Assembly (NCBI RefSeq): GCF_000688655.1
Contig: NZ_JIBO01000004.1
Coordinates: 310,337-316,752 of the forward strand
Origin: Lonsdalea quercina subsp. quercina
GTDB lineage: Bacteria; Pseudomonadota; Gammaproteobacteria; Enterobacterales; Enterobacteriaceae
Direction of reading: 5' to 3'
DNA length: 6,416 bases
The notes beneath the pieces were generated by a model, which ran no database searches, was not told the origin of the DNA, and saw only the letters and a program-made list of their open reading frames with translations. A program made the position numbers and the translations under genes. This document shows positions 1 through 5,894 of the stretch, piece by piece. The first letter of the stretch is position 1; each line of letters opens with the position of its first letter.

Positions 1-50
1 CCGCGCAGGAATTTCATCTTAGCGTTTAGGTGGGAGATCATAGTTATCAT

Positions 51-91
51 ATCAGTCATGGCTAATACGAAACATATTAGTCATAACTGAT
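51..91. repeat. Imperfect 16-base inverted repeat with 9-base loop
   Basis: The arms are 51-66 (ATCAGTCATGGCTAAT) and 76-91 (ATTAGTCATAACTGAT), with loop 67-75. Fourteen of the sixteen positions pair perfectly. Position 61 with 81 makes a G-U pair in plus-strand RNA, and 57 with 85 makes one in minus-strand RNA. No T-run follows on either strand, so it is not an intrinsic terminator. It could be an operator, a recombination-site remnant or a structured RNA element; the sequence alone does not decide. Confidence 0.7.
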
Positions 92-521
92 GCGAAAAGA
101 TAGCTCGGCATAAGTAACTAAGATAAAAGGAGAGTTTAGCTAAAATATTTAATGCGATCCCACGTAGACCTCTCAGGCATACATGGTGAATCATTGTTGT
201 CTTGAACAATATACGAGCAAGTTTGGCTGGTGATTTAAAAATAGTTAATGATCGGTTAAGTGTTCCGGAGGTCGCCCATGGGTATTATTACTTCAGCTAA
301 AAGGGTGGTAAAACACGGCATCTGACAGCGCAGATAATTGGCGTGAGAAAATAGTCTTGTTCGCTCCCTGTGACCTGAAGTATTTGGATTGAAGTCAATG
401 ATGTCCGCTCTGGCATGAAGCGATCTGAGTTGCCCAGTTTATTAGGGGGGGGCAATATGATGATATCACGCGCATCAATGTGTATTAGTTAAAGGATAAC
501 AGGGTAACCGTGCCTAGGTAT

Positions 522-560
522 CTAAATGTTGAAGGCACCTAAATGTTGTGGAAGCCACAA
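522..560. repeat. Short tandem duplication followed by a small hairpin
   Basis: The 10-mer CTAAATGTTG occurs at 522-531 and again at 539-548, each followed by a related purine-rich stretch ending in CAC. The second copy runs into a perfect 6-bp inverted repeat, TTGTGG (546-551) and CCACAA (555-560), with a 3-base loop. It lies just beyond the ssrA terminator. I assign no function. Confidence 0.5.
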
Positions 561-585
561 GATTGCCACAGCAAGCAGCAGACAC

Positions 586-618
586 AAAAAAGCCCGCAGG
601 GCTTGCGCCGTGCGGGCT
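586..618 (-). terminator. Intrinsic terminator of ssrA
   Basis: Read on the minus strand, an 8-bp perfect stem AGCCCGCA / TGCGGGCT (611-618 with 591-598) encloses a 12-base loop and is followed by a run of six T (591-586). It lies about 47 bases beyond the CCA end of tmRNA and closes the ssrA transcript. The bases between the CCA end and the stem would be trimmed by 3' exonucleases during maturation. Confidence 0.92.
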
Positions 619-664
619 CTTAGGACTTCATCGGATGACTCTGGTAATCACCGATGGAGAATTT

Positions 665-1028
665 TGGTGGAGCTGGGGGGATTTGAACCCCCGTCCGGAA
701 TTACTCTACCGTCGGTACTACATGCTTAGTCTAGTCTTTACATTCGCCTGGTAGCTGCGGACAGACACGCTACTAACAAACTAGCCTGATTAGATTTAAC
801 GCTTCAACCCCAGGCAAGGCATCCACGCGATCTCTTTTAGGTTTGACCTCTCTTGATCCCCGTCCTAAGAGCGGAGGCTAGGGAGAGAGGGCTATACGCA
901 GGGTATTAAGCTGCTACAGCGTAGTTTTCGTCGTTTGCGACTATTTTTTTGCGGCTTTTTACGAGGCCAACCGCCCCTCGGCATGCACCTTGGGCTTTGC
1001 AAATCCCGTCGAATCCAGAATCAGCCCC
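665..1028 (-). ncRNA. ssrA: Transfer-messenger RNA (tmRNA, 10Sa RNA)
   Basis: tmRNA rescues ribosomes stalled on broken mRNAs. Charged with alanine and bound by SmpB, it enters the A site, then supplies a short reading frame that tags the incomplete protein for proteolysis. The minus strand begins GGGGCTGATTCTGGATTCGA at 1028 and ends with an encoded CCA at 667-665. The 364-nt length is one more than E. coli as I recall it. The acceptor stem pairs GGGGCT with AGCTCC, including the G3-U pair that is the alanine identity element for AlaRS. The T arm GGGGGTTCAAATCCCCC is intact. The tag frame is at 938-906. It sits directly downstream of smpB, its protein partner, with its own promoter and terminator. 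The 3' end is intact, so it is either an unoccupied integration site or one restored by insertion. Confidence 0.98.
906..938 (-). other. tmRNA tag reading frame: ANDENYAVAA
   Basis: Codons GCA AAC GAC GAA AAC TAC GCT GTA GCA GCT and then TAA encode A-N-D-E-N-Y-A-V-A-A, added after the alanine carried by tmRNA itself. The resume codon is GCA, preceded by the conserved AATAGTC context that positions the switch. The E. coli tag is ANDENYALAA, so TTA has become GTA and Leu has become Val third from the end. The C-terminal residues are what ClpX reads, so the tag should still be a degron, perhaps of different strength. The N-terminal part recognised by SspB (A-N-D-E-N-Y) is unchanged. Confidence 0.95.
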
Positions 1029-1042
1029 AAGAAACTTTCGCT

Positions 1043-1048
1043 ATTATA
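1043..1048 (-). promoter_or_regulatory. Extended -10 promoter of ssrA
   Basis: The minus strand carries TGGTATAAT, a perfect TATAAT preceded by the TGn extension. Transcription would start near 1036, leaving a leader of about 7-8 nt before the mature 5' G at 1028, consistent with RNase P trimming known for tmRNA. No good -35 box is visible; the 17-base-spaced hexamer is GGCTTA, which an extended -10 can tolerate. The -35 region overlaps the end of smpB. Confidence 0.82.
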
Positions 1049-1077
1049 CCAGAACTTACCGCGCTTAAGCCACCGGC

Positions 1078-1560
1078 TTAGCGGTTTGCGTTCTTCATGA
1101 TACGGGCTTTGTCTAATTTCCACTCACGTTCTTTGATATTGTCGCGCTTATCGTGATCTCGTTTACCTTTCGCTACACCGATTTTGACTTTGCTCCAGGC
1201 ATTTTTCCAGTACATCGACAGTGCGACAACGGTATAACCCTCGCGGCTGACTCGGCCGATGAGCGATTCTATCTCACGTTTGTTGAGCAACAGTTTGCGC
1301 GTGCGAGTGGGGTCGCATACAACGTGTGAAGATGCAACGTTGAGCGGTGTAATGGTGGCGCCAAAGAGAAAGGCTTCGCCGTCTCTTAAGGTCACATAGC
1401 TGTCGCTGATATTGGCTTTGCCCGCTCGCAGAGATTTGACTTCCCAACCTTGCAGTTCAAGGCCAGCTTCAAATTCTTCTTCGATGAAATACTCATGGCG
1501 AGCACGCTTATTTTGCGCAATGGTAGCGGAACCGGGTTTGTACGCTTTTTTCTTTTTCAT
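1078..1560 (-). CDS. smpB: SsrA-binding protein SmpB
   Basis: SmpB binds the tRNA-like domain of tmRNA, delivers it to stalled ribosomes and mimics the missing codon-anticodon part in the decoding centre. The 160-residue product equals the E. coli length. Near-identical blocks include [20 protein letters not shown] near the N-terminus (residues 8-27), [19 protein letters not shown] (38-56) and [11 protein letters not shown] (82-92). The basic tail KGKRDHDKR (131-139) contains His136, placed as in the E. coli decoding-centre residue, and the protein ends in [10 protein letters not shown]. The start is the ATG at 1560, matching the E. coli start. There is no Shine-Dalgarno-like sequence upstream, and a TATAAT box lies only 9 nt away, so the message may be nearly leaderless. 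The stop codon is about 50 bases from mature ssrA, so both partners are encoded together. Confidence 0.98.
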   Translation of the reverse strand: MKKKKAYKPGSATIAQNKRARHEYFIEEEFEAGLELQGWEVKSLRAGKANISDSYVTLRDGEAFLFGATITPLNVASSHVVCDPTRTRKLLLNKREIESLIGRVSREGYTVVALSMYWKNAWSKVKIGVAKGKRDHDKRDNIKEREWKLDKARIMKNANR

Positions 1561-1569
1561 AGTGCCGTC

Positions 1570-1575
1570 ATTATA
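1570..1575 (-). promoter_or_regulatory. Putative -10 box immediately upstream of smpB
   Basis: The minus strand reads AGTATAATGACGGCACT and then the smpB ATG. The TATAAT is perfect, but only 9 bases separate it from the start codon, so transcription would begin within a few bases of the ATG. No convincing -35 is seen at 16-18 bases. Either smpB is made from a leaderless transcript, or the box is fortuitous and the real promoter lies further upstream. Confidence 0.5.
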
Positions 1576-1674
1576 CTAGATGTCTAAGGGAATGAAATCC
1601 CCGCCAAAGTGTAGAGTGACATTGTGTTCTGCCGTGGGGCAACTTTCCCGGCGTTTTAATCCGAAGACCGAAAG

Positions 1675-1683
1675 TGCTATTAT
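1675..1683 (+). promoter_or_regulatory. Putative extended -10 promoter of ratA-rnfH
   Basis: TGCTATTAT carries the TGn extension and a 5-of-6 -10 hexamer (1678-1683). With a 17-base spacer the -35 would be TTTAAT (1655-1660), which is weak. The start of transcription would be near 1690, giving a leader of about 24 nt to the ratA ATG. Confidence 0.5.
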
Positions 1684-1713
1684 TTTGCGCATTTGTGACT
1701 CTTGGAAAATGGT

Positions 1714-2148
1714 ATGCCCAAAATCAATCGCTCTGCGTTAGTCCCCTACAGTGCCGAGCAAATGTATAAACTCGTCAATGATGTTCCTTCTTACCCTGCT
1801 TTTTTACCGGGATGTTCAGGAAGCCGAGTTTTATCCACCTCTTCGGAGGAAATGACTGCGGCGGTTGATGTTTCCAAAGCTGGCATTAGTAAAACCTTTA
1901 CAACCCGAAATACGCTGACAGATAACCAGTCTATCTCAATGCAGCTGGTTGACGGCCCGTTTCGGCAATTAAAAGGCGATTGGCGGTTTACCCCCCTGAG
2001 CGAAGAGGCTTGTAAAGTGGAGCTTGACCTGGATTTTGAGTTCAAAAATGCGCTGATTGAACTGGCCTTCGGCAAAGTCTTTAAAGAGTTAGCGAACAAT
2101 ATGGTTCAGGCTTTTACCGAACGAGCCAAAGAGGTTTACAGTGCCTGA
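1714..2148 (+). CDS. ratA: RatA, ribosome association toxin / START-like (COQ10-type) protein
   Basis: The product is a 144-residue member of the polyketide cyclase/START-like family, clearly orthologous to E. coli RatA (YfjG). In E. coli, overproduced RatA binds the 50S subunit and blocks 70S formation; relatives such as Coq10 bind quinones or lipids, so the native role is debated. Matching blocks are [17 protein letters not shown] (8-24), the FLPGC turn (30-34), [20 protein letters not shown] (47-66), LVDGPF (78-83) and the C-terminal helix [21 protein letters not shown] chose the ATG at 1714, with GGAA about 6-7 bases upstream, because it gives the conserved N-terminus; an in-frame TTG at 1702 would add four residues with less support. 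The end overlaps rnfH by 8 bases. Divergent from smpB. Confidence 0.95.
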   Translation: MPKINRSALVPYSAEQMYKLVNDVPSYPAFLPGCSGSRVLSTSSEEMTAAVDVSKAGISKTFTTRNTLTDNQSISMQLVDGPFRQLKGDWRFTPLSEEACKVELDLDFEFKNALIELAFGKVFKELANNMVQAFTERAKEVYSA

Positions 2149-2431
2149 GATACGGGTTGAGGTGGTTTACGCGCTGCCGGAGCGTCAGTTTCTTCGTCCG
2201 CTGCAGCTCAATGAGGGTAGTACAGTAGAGCAGGCGATCAAAGCGTCGGGTTTGCTGACATTGCGTCCCGAGATAGATCTCAATATTAATAAGATTGGTA
2301 TTTTTAGCCGCCCGGCCAAACTGGATGAAAAGTTGCAGGAAGGCGATCGCGTTGAAATCTATCGACCCTTGATTGCCGATCCCAAAGAGTTGCGCCGACA
2401 AAGGGCTGAACACTCAAAAAGTAAACGCTAG
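2141..2431 (+). CDS. rnfH: RnfH family ubiquitin-like protein
   Basis: The 96-residue product equals E. coli RnfH (YfjF, also called RatB) in length. RnfH proteins form a small beta-grasp, ubiquitin-like family; the name comes from linkage with Rnf electron-transport genes in other bacteria, and the molecular role is not settled. The hallmark C-terminal half FSRPAKL...[23 protein letters not shown] is nearly unchanged, and the N-terminal strand [11 protein letters not shown] is conserved. The start is GTG at 2141, inside the last codons of ratA. A GAGG motif (2131-2134) lies 6 bases upstream within ratA, pointing to translational coupling. Pairing with ratA led to the proposal of a RatAB toxin-antitoxin pair, but antitoxin activity of this partner was not shown as far as I know. 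The tail is very basic (SKSKR). Confidence 0.95.
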   Translation: MPEIRVEVVYALPERQFLRPLQLNEGSTVEQAIKASGLLTLRPEIDLNINKIGIFSRPAKLDEKLQEGDRVEIYRPLIADPKELRRQRAEHSKSKR

Positions 2432-2753
2432 ACGACGTGGGCCAACGAGCTAACCAACCTAACTAATTTCGTTGCCAGAAAAGTCCCCGTCAAAGGGAAA
2501 AAGTAAGGGTGGCAGTTTCACGAGCGTAGAATCGAAGAAGCGACAGCCACCTACTGACTTAATCGTTATTCCCGACATCTGCTGCGTGACGCACCCGTAT
2601 GGACATACTGTGCGTATCTCGTTTAATCACGCGCTCGTATCGCACGCTTCCAGAATTCGGTATGACCTGAAAAGCTTTCCCGTAGAGGAAGGCTTTTCAG
2701 GCGTCTTCGGCTTCAACCCAACAGTCTAAAGCCTATCCGACAACACTGGCCGA
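2432..2753. other. Unassigned intergenic stretch between convergent rnfH and bamE
   Basis: This 322-base gap holds a strong bidirectional terminator at its right side (2666-2701) and at least two other inverted repeats: GGTGGC (2508-2513) with GCCACC (2546-2551), and an 11-bp interrupted hairpin (2589-2615). An 85-codon frame from TTG 2472 to 2729 exists, but it has no ribosome-binding site, no family I recognise, and passes through the terminator, so I do not call it a gene. Whether the stretch is a small RNA, a long rnfH 3' untranslated region or a gene remnant cannot be told from the sequence alone. Confidence 0.6.
2666..2701. terminator. Bidirectional intrinsic terminator between rnfH and bamE
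   Basis: A 15-bp stem pairs 2666-2680 (CCTGAAAAGCTTTCC) with 2687-2701 (GGAAGGCTTTTCAGG) around the loop CGTAGA, with a single G-T position. The core reads AAAA-GCTTTCC-loop-GGAAGGC-TTTT, so each strand has a GC-containing stem followed by a T4 run. This suits termination of rnfH on the plus strand and bamE on the minus strand. The T tracts are short, so efficiency may be moderate. Confidence 0.78.
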
Positions 2754-3092
2754 TCAGTTCAGCGCTGGCTTATTATCGATGCTGGTCAGAATGCCTTGGC
2801 TGTTGAAATTCAGCGTCAAAGTCTGCTGTTTCACGGCTTCATGTCCTGGCTGCTGGCGGAATACGTAGAACCAGGTATCGCTACCAAACGGGTCCTGCAA
2901 CATCGGTGTTCCCAGAGAATAAGCAACCTGTTGTTTTGTCATACCATTATGGATCTTGGCGACATCAGCCGGAGCTAAGTAGTTCCCCTGGTTGATATCC
3001 GGGCGATAAACCACCTTCTCCAGAGTGGAGCATCCGGCGGTCAACATAACAGCGACCACCGCGGCGATGACAGTCAGCGTTTTACAGCGCAT
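2754..3092 (-). CDS. bamE: Outer membrane protein assembly factor BamE (SmpA lipoprotein)
   Basis: BamE is a small lipoprotein of the BAM complex that folds beta-barrel proteins into the outer membrane; it binds BamD and phosphatidylglycerol and modulates BamA. From the ATG at 3092 the product is 112 residues (113 in E. coli). It has a signal peptide [20 protein letters not shown] followed by the lipobox L-T-A-G-C with lipidated Cys21; Ser follows, which favours sorting to the outer membrane. The SmpA/OmlA domain is near identical to E. coli: [13 protein letters not shown], the [14 protein letters not shown] turn, [19 protein letters not shown] and [17 protein letters not shown]. The frame stays open to 3161, but starting there would bury the signal peptide behind 23 extra residues. 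AAGGAA lies about 10 bases before the chosen ATG. Downstream of recN, with its own likely promoter. Confidence 0.97.
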   Translation of the reverse strand: MRCKTLTVIAAVVAVMLTAGCSTLEKVVYRPDINQGNYLAPADVAKIHNGMTKQQVAYSLGTPMLQDPFGSDTWFYVFRQQPGHEAVKQQTLTLNFNSQGILTSIDNKPALN

Positions 3093-3128
3093 AGTGAGTT
3101 CATTCCTTAAGGGCATAGGTTGCCGATG

Positions 3129-3134
3129 ATAATA
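3129..3134 (-). promoter_or_regulatory. Putative -10 box of bamE
   Basis: The minus strand carries TATTAT about 36 bases upstream of the bamE ATG, placing the start of transcription near 3121-3123 and leaving room for the ribosome-binding site. No clear -35 hexamer is seen. The region just upstream is occupied by a 7-bp inverted repeat (3137-3163). Confidence 0.4.
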
Positions 3135-3136
3135 GA

Positions 3137-3163
3137 CCTTGCCTGTCTTGAAAACCGGCAAGG
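3137..3163. repeat. Inverted repeat in the recN-bamE gap
   Basis: CCTTGCC (3137-3143) pairs with GGCAAGG (3157-3163) around a 13-base loop. It lies between the recN stop and the putative bamE -10. It lacks a following T-run on the minus strand, so it is not a standard terminator. It may be a transcript-stability element, an attenuating structure between recN and bamE, or an operator. Confidence 0.5.
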
Positions 3164-3203
3164 CCCATGTAAGACCTCAGGAACCTGAAAAAGTTGAACG
3201 TTT

Positions 3204-4865
3204 TTATGCGGCCAGTAACTCTTTGGCATTCGCCAGCGTATTCTTGGTCACGGCGCTCCCTCCCAACAGGCGGGCCAGCTCCTGAAGGCGAGCGCGTTTG
3301 CCGAGAGGCTCCATCAGTGTTTCAGTTTCTGCGCCGTCAGTCTGTTTGCTGACGAAGTAATGATGGTGCCCGCAACCGGCGACCTGTGGTAGATGGGTCA
3401 CGCACATCACCTGCGTGGACTCACCCAGTTGGCGCAGCATTTTGCCTACGATCGCCGCGGTCGGACCGCTAATTCCCACATCCACCTCATCGAAAATTAG
3501 TGCCGGCGTATCCATTTTCTGTGCGGTGATGACTTGCAGAATCAATGCAATACGTGACAGCTCCCCGCCTGATGCGACCTTGGCCAATTGTTGGTGGGGC
3601 TGTCCTGGGTTGGTTGTGACGCGAAACTCGATTTGGTCGGCCCCCGTCATGCTGAGATGCTCGGTCGCGAAGGTGACGTGAATGGAGAATTGGCCGTGTG
3701 GCATTGCCAGTTCGCGCATGTTCTCTGTAATCAACAGGGAGAGCGCCTCAGCATGCTGGCAGCGACGAGTATGCAGTTGTTCAGCGGCATGCAGCGCCTG
3801 TTGGTGATATTCGTGTACAGCCTGACTCAAGGCCTCGTGATCGCTTTCCTGCTGATCCAACAACTGCTGCTCGTTCAGCAGTTGCTGATAAAACGTAGGT
3901 AGCTCTTCCGGCGTGACATGGTGTTTACGAGACAACGACAGCTGGCGGGAAAGCCGCTGCTCCAGTTCATACAGGCGGACAGGATCAAGCTCCATGCGGT
4001 CGCTGTAGTGACGCAACTCGTCGCTGGCTTCGCTGATCTGAATATGGGCTTCGTCGAGTAAAGACAGAATGCCAGACAGTGATTCGTCCAGCCCAACCAG
4101 TTCGGTCAGCGTCTGACGAGCGCTGTGTAACATACCGAGCAGGTTTTGCTCTTCCCCTTCGCTGAGGATATGCAACGTCTGTTGGCTCAAAGACTGTAAC
4201 TGCCCACTATTGGCCAGACGTTTGTACTCGGCGTCGATCTGTTCGTATTCGCCAGCTTGAGGCGTAAACTCGTTCAATTCTTTTAACTGGTACTGCAGCA
4301 GCTCGCGTCGGGCCTCTCGCTCAATCGCGGCCTGCTGGTGCTGAGCAAGCTCCCGGCAGCTATGGTGCCACTGACGGCAAGTTTCTCGCATCGCAGACAG
4401 TAGCTGCGGTTCGTCCGCATAAGCGTCCAGCAGATATCGCTGATGTTCGGGTTTCAGCAGCAGTTGATGGGCGTGCTGACCGTGCAGTTGAATTAAATGC
4501 TGACCCAATTCACGAAGTTGGGAAAGCGGCACGGCAGTCCCGTTGATGAACCCGCGGGATCGCCCATCAGCTCCGACTACCCGGCGGAGAAGACATTCGT
4601 TGCTGTCATCTAACTGGTTGTGCTCCAGCCACTCAAGTGCGGCTGGCGTATCTGCTAAAGAAAACCGCGCGCAGATGTCCGCGCGCGCCGCGCCGGGGCG
4701 AACCATGCTGGCATCGGCGCGATTCCCGAGGCAAAGGCCCAAGGCATCAATCGCGATGGATTTGCCCGCCCCGGTCTCTCCGGTAATGACGCTCATACCT
4801 GCCTGAAAATCAATCTCCAGTTCGCGCACGATAGCGAAGTTACTGATAGTGAGTTGAGCCAGCAT
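3204..4865 (-). CDS. recN: DNA repair protein RecN
   Basis: RecN is an SMC-like ATPase of the cytoplasm that acts with RecA in double-strand-break repair and holds sister chromosomes together after damage. The 553-residue product has exactly the E. coli length. The N-terminal head carries Walker A GETGAGKS (29-36). A long Gln/Leu/Glu-rich middle, roughly residues 150-370, is the coiled-coil arm. The C-terminal head carries the ABC signature ASGGELS (431-437), Walker [10 protein letters not shown] with acidic residues at 459-462, and the switch histidine in VTHLPQVA. The protein ends in KELLAA. In E. coli the LAA-like C-terminus makes RecN a ClpXP substrate, and this end is conserved. The start ATG at 4865 has AGGA 8 bases upstream. 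It follows nadK by 85 bases that contain a LexA-controlled promoter, and precedes bamE. Confidence 0.98.
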   Translation of the reverse strand: MLAQLTISNFAIVRELEIDFQAGMSVITGETGAGKSIAIDALGLCLGNRADASMVRPGAARADICARFSLADTPAALEWLEHNQLDDSNECLLRRVVGADGRSRGFINGTAVPLSQLRELGQHLIQLHGQHAHQLLLKPEHQRYLLDAYADEPQLLSAMRETCRQWHHSCRELAQHQQAAIEREARRELLQYQLKELNEFTPQAGEYEQIDAEYKRLANSGQLQSLSQQTLHILSEGEEQNLLGMLHSARQTLTELVGLDESLSGILSLLDEAHIQISEASDELRHYSDRMELDPVRLYELEQRLSRQLSLSRKHHVTPEELPTFYQQLLNEQQLLDQQESDHEALSQAVHEYHQQALHAAEQLHTRRCQHAEALSLLITENMRELAMPHGQFSIHVTFATEHLSMTGADQIEFRVTTNPGQPHQQLAKVASGGELSRIALILQVITAQKMDTPALIFDEVDVGISGPTAAIVGKMLRQLGESTQVMCVTHLPQVAGCGHHHYFVSKQTDGAETETLMEPLGKRARLQELARLLGGSAVTKNTLANAKELLAA

Positions 4866-4875
4866 GATGTTTTTC

Positions 4876-4933
4876 CTGTATGTAAAAACAAGTGTTAATG
4901 CATACAGTATAAACTGGTTTTTTATACAGTAAA
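4876..4933 (-). promoter_or_regulatory. SOS promoter of recN with three LexA-box-like sites
   Basis: The promoter is TTTACT (4933-4928), a 16-base spacer and TATACT (4911-4906). Three sites follow the CTG-N10-CAG pattern of the LexA box, listed in minus-strand order. Site 1, at 4929-4914, is CTGTATAAAAAACCAG, a full match that lies in the spacer and -35. Site 2, at 4907-4892, is CTG-N10-CAC and overlaps the -10. Site 3, at 4891-4876, is TTG-N10-CAG and reaches the ribosome-binding site. E. coli recN has the same arrangement of multiple boxes, giving tight repression and strong induction after damage. Confidence 0.9.
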
Positions 4934-4950
4934 GTAGTTAGGTTGACTTA

Positions 4951-5829
4951 TTAAAATAATTTTTTCGACCAGCCTAATTTACTGCTTAATGTATTGAAGT
5001 AATTATAATTTTCTGGATGGATCAGATTGAGGTGGTGAGGACTGCGGCGAATCAACACCTCTTCGCCTTCCTGTATAGGTAGCGCGATTTGACTGTCGCA
5101 GCTTATCTCTAAGTCATTGGTAATTTGAGAAAACTTTAGTCTGATAGTGCTGTCGTTGCTGATGACGAGCGGCCGAGCGGACAGCGTATGAGGGAACATG
5201 GGCACCAGCGCGATGGCATCCAGTGATGGACTCAGGATTGGGCCGCCGCCGGAAAGGGAATAGGCGGTGGAGCCGGTGGGCGTTGAGATAATCAAGCCGT
5301 CTGAACGCTGTGAAAAGGCAAAACTGTCGTCTATGTAGACTTCAAACTCGATCATGTGGGCAACTTTGCCGGGATGAAGGACGACTTCGTTGATGGCGCT
5401 GCTACTGCTGTTCATATGGTTGGCCCGGCACACCTGAGCCTCCAGCATAAAGCGACTTTCGCGAATATAGCGTCCGGCGAGGACGTCGCTCAGCTGTTGC
5501 TGGGCGTGATCCGGGTCCAGGTCGGTTAAAAAGCCGAGATTTCCTCGGTTGACGCCGATGACGCTGATATCGTAGCGGGACAGCACCCGCGCGGCGCCGA
5601 GCATGTTGCCGTCCCCACCGACCACTACGGCGAGGTCGGCCTGTTGCCCGACTTCCGCCAGACTGCCGGTGAAGGCGTCAGTAAGGTTCAGTTCCTGGGC
5701 AATATGTTGCTCAAGAATAACGGAATATCCTTGACCAGTTAGCCACTTATAGAGCATTTCGTGTGTGGCCAGGGCGGAAGGATGCCGCGGATGACCGACG
5801 ATACCGATGCAGTTAAATGTTGTATTCAT
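4951..5829 (-). CDS. nadK: ATP-dependent NAD kinase
   Basis: NadK phosphorylates NAD to NADP with ATP in the cytoplasm, the last step of NADP synthesis. The 292 residues equal E. coli NadK. The catalytic GGDGN motif is at 71-75 (Asp73). NEVVLHPGK begins at 147 and belongs to the NAD-binding site. The glycine-rich [15 protein letters not shown] (183-197) is the second family signature, followed by the C-terminal beta domain ending KLGWSKKLF, as in E. coli. The start ATG at 5829 has AAGGA about 11 bases upstream, a slightly long spacing. The region 135-145 ([11 protein letters not shown]) is the most diverged from E. coli. It is divergent from grpE; no convincing sigma-70 promoter was found between the two. 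recN follows after 85 bases with its own SOS promoter. Confidence 0.98.
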   Translation of the reverse strand: MNTTFNCIGIVGHPRHPSALATHEMLYKWLTGQGYSVILEQHIAQELNLTDAFTGSLAEVGQQADLAVVVGGDGNMLGAARVLSRYDISVIGVNRGNLGFLTDLDPDHAQQQLSDVLAGRYIRESRFMLEAQVCRANHMNSSSSAINEVVLHPGKVAHMIEFEVYIDDSFAFSQRSDGLIISTPTGSTAYSLSGGGPILSPSLDAIALVPMFPHTLSARPLVISNDSTIRLKFSQITNDLEISCDSQIALPIQEGEEVLIRRSPHHLNLIHPENYNYFNTLSSKLGWSKKLF

Positions 5830-5894
5830 TGGGCGGTTAATCCTTACGGGAAGAGGCGTTCCGTGTTTTCAGCCGAGCAATATGTCAGGGTTCC

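Larger units (their letters stand above)
1..585. other. Gene-poor flank beyond the ssrA terminator
   Basis: No open reading frame of useful length, tRNA or recognisable mobile-element gene is visible on either strand. The sequence is AT-rich and looks non-coding. It contains an imperfect 16-base inverted repeat (51-91), a 15-codon reading frame with a strong ribosome-binding site (267-325), a G8 tract (445-452), and a short tandem duplication (522-558). A few short protein-like stretches occur in different frames between about 190 and 492 and could be a decayed gene, but I cannot identify one. Its position just past the 3' end of ssrA, a known integration site for prophages and islands, makes accessory or degraded DNA plausible. 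No second copy of the ssrA 3' end is present to prove it. Confidence 0.6.

Noticed and set aside
193..210. Short inverted repeat ATTGTT / AACAAT
   Set aside because: Only 6 AT-rich pairs with a 6-base loop. This is expected by chance in AT-rich sequence and is not followed by a T-run.
491..508. Match to 15 of 18 bases of the I-SceI homing endonuclease site
   Set aside because: The 14-base core GGATAACAGGGTAA matches, but three other positions differ. No endonuclease, intron or engineered sequence is near, and part of the motif resembles a common 23S rRNA segment. Most likely coincidence.
526..754. Two overlapping plus-strand reading frames of 67 and 68 codons
   Set aside because: They run antisense through the ssrA terminator and the tRNA-like end of tmRNA. 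Their sequence is explained by those RNA features.
1702..1713. Upstream TTG start for ratA
   Set aside because: It adds only four residues not found in the conserved N-terminus, and the ATG at 1714 has a reasonable Shine-Dalgarno spacing.
2440..2722. Possible integron attC site in the rnfH-bamE gap
   Set aside because: CTAAC-like motifs occur at 2445-2465, but no matching GTTRRRY partner core was found on the other side.
2472..2729. 85-codon frame from a TTG start in the rnfH-bamE gap
   Set aside because: It has no ribosome-binding site and no recognisable family, and it reads through a strong bidirectional terminator. Kept as part of the unassigned region rather than called a gene.
3093..3161. 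N-terminal extension of bamE by 23 residues
   Set aside because: It would place non-conserved residues before a good lipoprotein signal peptide. The shorter start matches the E. coli protein.
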